The notes beneath the pieces were generated by a model, which was not told where the DNA came from, did not search any database, and saw nothing but the letters and a program-made list of their open reading frames with translations. Both the position numbers and the translations under genes were made by a program. A stretch of 33,492 nt of DNA from assembly GCA_964371945.1 (NCBI GenBank), contig CAYJPA010000067.1:1-33492 (forward strand), in the 5' to 3' direction. The DNA is from CAYJPA01 sp964371945 (GTDB lineage: Bacteria; Chloroflexota; Chloroflexia; Thermomicrobiales; UBA6265). Positions 30,829 through 33,492 of this stretch are shown here, in pieces. Positions within the stretch are counted from its first letter, which is position 1, and every line of letters begins with the position of its first letter.

Positions 30829-32400
30829 TTGACTAGGCGCATTTGCGAAACATGCCGCTTTTTCAAAGCGGCGGGTTTTGACAGCATGGGGTGGTGCGAG
30901 CATCCCAAACGGCGCTTGAGCAGCGAAATCAAAATCCTGGCTCGGTCCCAAGAAATCCAATGCCGCAACGAATGGAACCGCGATCTCTGGCAGCACGCGG
31001 ATGAAGCGCGTGAGGACATTGCCATCAGTAGCACCGTTTCGCCGTTGGTCCCGGCAACCGCCGATGAAGTGAGTTTCGCCGCGGGCGCATCTCTTAGGCT
31101 GAATTCGGCACCCCCCGGCAGCGATCCGGCAGCCTCATCTGGAGAAGACGTTGTCGTTGGCGAGGTGACCTCGTCGTTTGCTGGAACGGGGTCTCGAGGC
31201 GAGCGTGGGAGAGACTCCTTGAGGCGCGCCCACGAAGAGCTGAAATTGCGCAAACGCGAAAGCCGGTCGATGGTCTCGCCGCTCATGGGCCTGGGCGAAT
31301 CCGTCCAAACCGAAGAAGTGGCAAATTCCGCGATCGTGCCGAGCACATCGCCGCGGAGCGCTGATGGGGAGGTCATCGTGAACGACCAGGATGCTCCGAA
31401 GCCGCGCACAATCATCGGCGATGTTTCCCCTGTCGAGCTCGGGGAGATGGGGCGCCCTTTTCCAAAAATGACGACCTTTCCTGATGAGGTAGACCGATTT
31501 TCCACAATTCCGGCACAGGTGGAGGGGTTTGATCTTCCTCTGGCAAACAAGACAGAGCCGCGTCGAGTCGTTCGTCGAGCCGGGTTTGACATAGACGATC
31601 GTGAGTTGACCGCGTGGTCCTCAACGCCTGGGGCAGCGGTTGAGCACGTGCCGGCAGATACAGCGCGGCTACCAAGTGGAACGGGAAGCCAACGCGAATC
31701 GCTTCAATCCGTGCCCTTGTCACGGGTCCATTCGGACCCGGACGTTAGTCCGGCGCCCATAGCGCAAGATATCCCTGAGTCAGTCGACCTTACCTTGTTT
31801 GCCGAATCGCAGGACTTCGGACAAGAAGCACCGCCGCGTCGATTGCCGCGCGAGTCACGCCCGATTTTCGAACAAGCGGTGCGGACGCCAATCCACCGGG
31901 AGCCGGCGATCGACAACGGCGAGGTTCAGATTGAGGTGCGGACCGTCCGGCGTCATGCTTCCGCCGAGATCCCCGTTCCCCTTGAAGAAGAGTCGAATGC
32001 TGGGCCCGTGCACGCACATGTCTCTCCATATGAAGACCGAATCTTGGAGCCGGTCGTCAATACCATCGAATCACCGGAATATGAGGCGTCACCGGCGTCC
32101 GCGATTCCTCGAATGTGTCGAACGTGTCGCGACTTTCGGCCAGCCGAGAACGGCGATCGCGGCTGGTGCACGAACAAGTGGGCTTTCAGCCACAGGCGCA
32201 TGGTCGACGCGGACGAGTTGCCATGTGAAACATCGATTGGCGGGTGGTGGTTGCCACACGATGACCTTTGGCTGTCGGCGATCGACGTCAGCACCCACGG
32301 CCAACCAACGCCACTTCTTGACAGTTGGTTGGCCGCGCGTTCCGCGGCAATTGGCGATATCGACGATTCGCCGTCGGTGCGAAGGCGGCAACGATCATGA
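30829..32400 (+). CDS. large protein with a Cys module at each end and a disordered middle
   Basis: A 523-aa protein of unknown function. The N-terminal module is C6-x2-C9-x13-C23-x21-C45 and ends in 'NRDLW'. The C-terminal module is C430-x2-C433-x13-C447-x18-C466 and ends in 'HDDLW'. Both share C-[RE]-x-C-R-x-F and G-W-C, so they are copies of one probable zinc- or Fe-S-binding unit. The roughly 370 residues between are Ser/Pro/Glu/Val-rich with no domain I know and no membrane segment. I chose the TTG start at 30829 because GGGGAG lies six nt upstream and the module begins at once; the frame is open back to 30556, but that part looks non-coding. The gene precedes the RodZ-like gene. Confidence 0.82.
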   Translation: MTRRICETCRFFKAAGFDSMGWCEHPKRRLSSEIKILARSQEIQCRNEWNRDLWQHADEAREDIAISSTVSPLVPATADEVSFAAGASLRLNSAPPGSDPAASSGEDVVVGEVTSSFAGTGSRGERGRDSLRRAHEELKLRKRESRSMVSPLMGLGESVQTEEVANSAIVPSTSPRSADGEVIVNDQDAPKPRTIIGDVSPVELGEMGRPFPKMTTFPDEVDRFSTIPAQVEGFDLPLANKTEPRRVVRRAGFDIDDRELTAWSSTPGAAVEHVPADTARLPSGTGSQRESLQSVPLSRVHSDPDVSPAPIAQDIPESVDLTLFAESQDFGQEAPPRRLPRESRPIFEQAVRTPIHREPAIDNGEVQIEVRTVRRHASAEIPVPLEEESNAGPVHAHVSPYEDRILEPVVNTIESPEYEASPASAIPRMCRTCRDFRPAENGDRGWCTNKWAFSHRRMVDADELPCETSIGGWWLPHDDLWLSAIDVSTHGQPTPLLDSWLAARSAAIGDIDDSPSVRRRQRS

Positions 32401-32404
32401 TCTG

Positions 32405-32432
32405 GTAGCATTGCGGCTACACGGGGTTTTTT
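32405..32432 (+). terminator. weak terminator after the dual-Cys-module gene
   Basis: A GTAGC/GCTAC stem with a 6-nt loop, then 6 nt, then six T. It starts 4 bp after the stop codon. The stem is short and the gap to the T run is long, so efficiency is doubtful. Confidence 0.35.
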
Positions 32433-32553
32433 GCGAACCAAGTGATCCCATCGTGGAACCGCAATTCTCGCGATACGACGTTTGGCTGACGATCGATGCG
32501 AAATCAAAACGGATTGCGGTCGATACGGCGGGCGGTTTGTTGGGAAAGGGTCA

Positions 32554-33399
32554 ATGGCTGTTTTTGGCGACACGCTGCGTCAAGCACGTGCCCATAAAGG
32601 CGTAACGCTCAAAGAGGCCGAGCAAGCGACGCGTATGAGCCGTCACTACTTGCTGGCACTCGAAGAAGAGCAGTTCGACGATCTTCCGGCGCTGATTTAC
32701 CAGCGAGGCATCGTTCGCAACTACGCAACGTATCTCAGCCTCGATCCAAACAAGCTCCTCTCGATGTTCGAATCCGCGCGCGGCGGTTCGCCTGATGACG
32801 CTCCACTCGTCTCACCTACGCAACAATTGACCATCCCTTCACACTGGGCGCCGAACTTCGCCATCATCGCGTTTCTCGTTGTGATGAGCGCGGTCGTCTT
32901 CGCCTGGATGTACAGCGCGTATTTCGCGCCTGAGGGCGCCACGTCGACACCAACCGAATTGATCCCGACGTTGACGGCGCCGAGTGAAGCGGACACGATT
33001 TTTTTACCCACGGTCGTTATTCCGACTCCAACCGTCACGCCGGCGATCACCCCGACCGAAGAACCCACTGCTGAGGCGACCGAAGAAGAGTCGAGCAGCG
33101 ACAGTGGCGAGGTCGTGACGGAGGACGATGTTGAAGAGGTCGCGACTGAAGAGGAGCCCACCGAATCTCCGACGGGGAACTTGACCTTCAACTTCACGGC
33201 GACTGACTATTTGGACTCCGTGACGGTCGTTGCCGACGGAGTCGAGATCTTTTCCGGCGCTATGGCCGCGGGCGATTCGCTCGGGTTCACGAGCGCGGAC
33301 ATTTTCCAGGTCTATGTTTCAGATCCGTCGCTACTCCAGATCGGCAGGGAAAACGGAGAGTGGTTCGTCATGGGCGACACGTATTTCGAACTTCCGTAG
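32554..33399 (+). CDS. RodZ-like HTH membrane protein
   Basis: A 281-aa single-pass membrane protein. Residues 1-75 form a Cro-type helix-turn-helix domain of the RodZ kind ('FGDTLRQARAHKGVTLKEAEQATRMSRHYLLALEEEQFDDLP...YQRGIVRNYATYLSLD'). A membrane helix lies at about 101-123, then a Thr/Pro/Glu-rich extracytoplasmic linker (about 130-210), then a C-terminal beta domain of the DUF4115 type ('LTFNFTATDYLDSVTVVADGVEIFSGAMAAGDSLGFTSADIFQVYVSDPSLLQI'). In rod-shaped bacteria RodZ links MreB to the cell wall machinery; whether this organism has MreB cannot be seen here. The ATG at 32554 follows AAAGGG at a short distance. The N-terminal in-frame extension to 32482 is not family-like. Confidence 0.88.
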   Translation: MAVFGDTLRQARAHKGVTLKEAEQATRMSRHYLLALEEEQFDDLPALIYQRGIVRNYATYLSLDPNKLLSMFESARGGSPDDAPLVSPTQQLTIPSHWAPNFAIIAFLVVMSAVVFAWMYSAYFAPEGATSTPTELIPTLTAPSEADTIFLPTVVIPTPTVTPAITPTEEPTAEATEEESSSDSGEVVTEDDVEEVATEEEPTESPTGNLTFNFTATDYLDSVTVVADGVEIFSGAMAAGDSLGFTSADIFQVYVSDPSLLQIGRENGEWFVMGDTYFELP

Positions 33400-33426
33400 C
33401 GAACAATTCCTTCGATTGAATATGGC

Positions 33427-33455
33427 AAACGGCGAGTGTTGAGCCCGCCGTTTTT
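33427..33455 (+). terminator. intrinsic terminator after the RodZ-like gene
   Basis: AAACGGCG/CGCCGTTT arms (8 bp) with an 11-nt loop; the T run goes on to 33455. It lies 28 bp after the stop codon. Confidence 0.88.
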
Positions 33456-33480
33456 CGTAGGTGCAATTATCGGAGCTCGC

Positions 33481-33492
33481 ATGACAAATGTT
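33481..33492 (+). CDS. start of a further gene, cut by the window edge
   Basis: ATG at 33481 with GGAG five nt upstream, giving MTNV before the window ends. It lies 26 bp after the terminator, so it would need its own promoter. Only the strong ribosome-binding site supports it. Confidence 0.35.

Overview
The window is a chromosomal segment of a high-GC bacterium, most likely a Chloroflexota member near Thermomicrobia/Sphaerobacter. I infer this from the overall gene style: a Tat-exported peptide-binding protein with an SRRDF signal, a fused AroK-AroB enzyme, an LDH-type malate dehydrogenase, a c-di-AMP receptor of the DarA type, and Cys-module and SWIM proteins of a kind I associate with that phylum. 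There are no insertion sequences, phage genes or CRISPR arrays. It reads as ordinary core chromosome with several well-preserved regulatory elements.

Layout. (1) 56-8250, minus strand: aroKB (shikimate pathway), then a peptide-type ABC importer (binding protein, DppB, DppC, no ATPases), a YbaK-type tRNA deacylase, the YchF ATPase and a DUF4272 protein. (2) 8350-13494: glycerol kinase, a convergent membrane protein overlapping it by 40 bp, malate dehydrogenase, and a divergent LarA-type nickel-pincer racemase. (3) 13520-14903: a strong promoter driving tRNA-Leu(GAG), tRNA-Val(UAC) and tRNA-Phe(GAA), then an element of inverted 7-bp repeat arrays around a hairpin, which runs up to the stop codon of a two-domain sulfurtransferase. 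(4) 14985-23510: a complete branched-chain amino acid operon, ilvB-ilvN-ilvC-leuA-leuC-leuD-leuB, preceded by a promoter, a 29-codon leader peptide rich in Leu/Val/Ile, an alternative (antiterminator) pairing and a U-tailed terminator. This is a textbook transcription-attenuation layout. (5) 23565-25783: an AcnX (DUF126/DUF521) dehydratase pair and a divergent DarA/PstA-like c-di-AMP receptor. (6) 25835-28860: a SWIM zinc-finger protein preceded by a structured, terminator-like element with a possible small ORF; mobA; a DUF1232 protein; a tail-anchored small protein; and a TPR protein with an acidic tail. (7) 28937-33492: miaB, a 533-bp intergenic region with an array of CGGACA/TGTCCG half-sites and a promoter, a large protein carrying the same Cys module at both ends, a RodZ-like membrane protein with a clear terminator, and the first codons of another gene.

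How they work together. The ilv-leu operon makes all three branched-chain amino acids' shared steps plus the leucine-specific branch, and is probably switched by ribosome stalling in its leader. The tRNA-Leu and tRNA-Val genes 1.2 kb upstream have exactly the anticodons needed for the leader's Leu (CUC/CUU) and Val (GUA) codons. The most interesting unexplained parts are the SWIM-gene upstream RNA element, the dual-Cys-module protein with its operator-like array, and the inverted heptamer arrays after the tRNAs.
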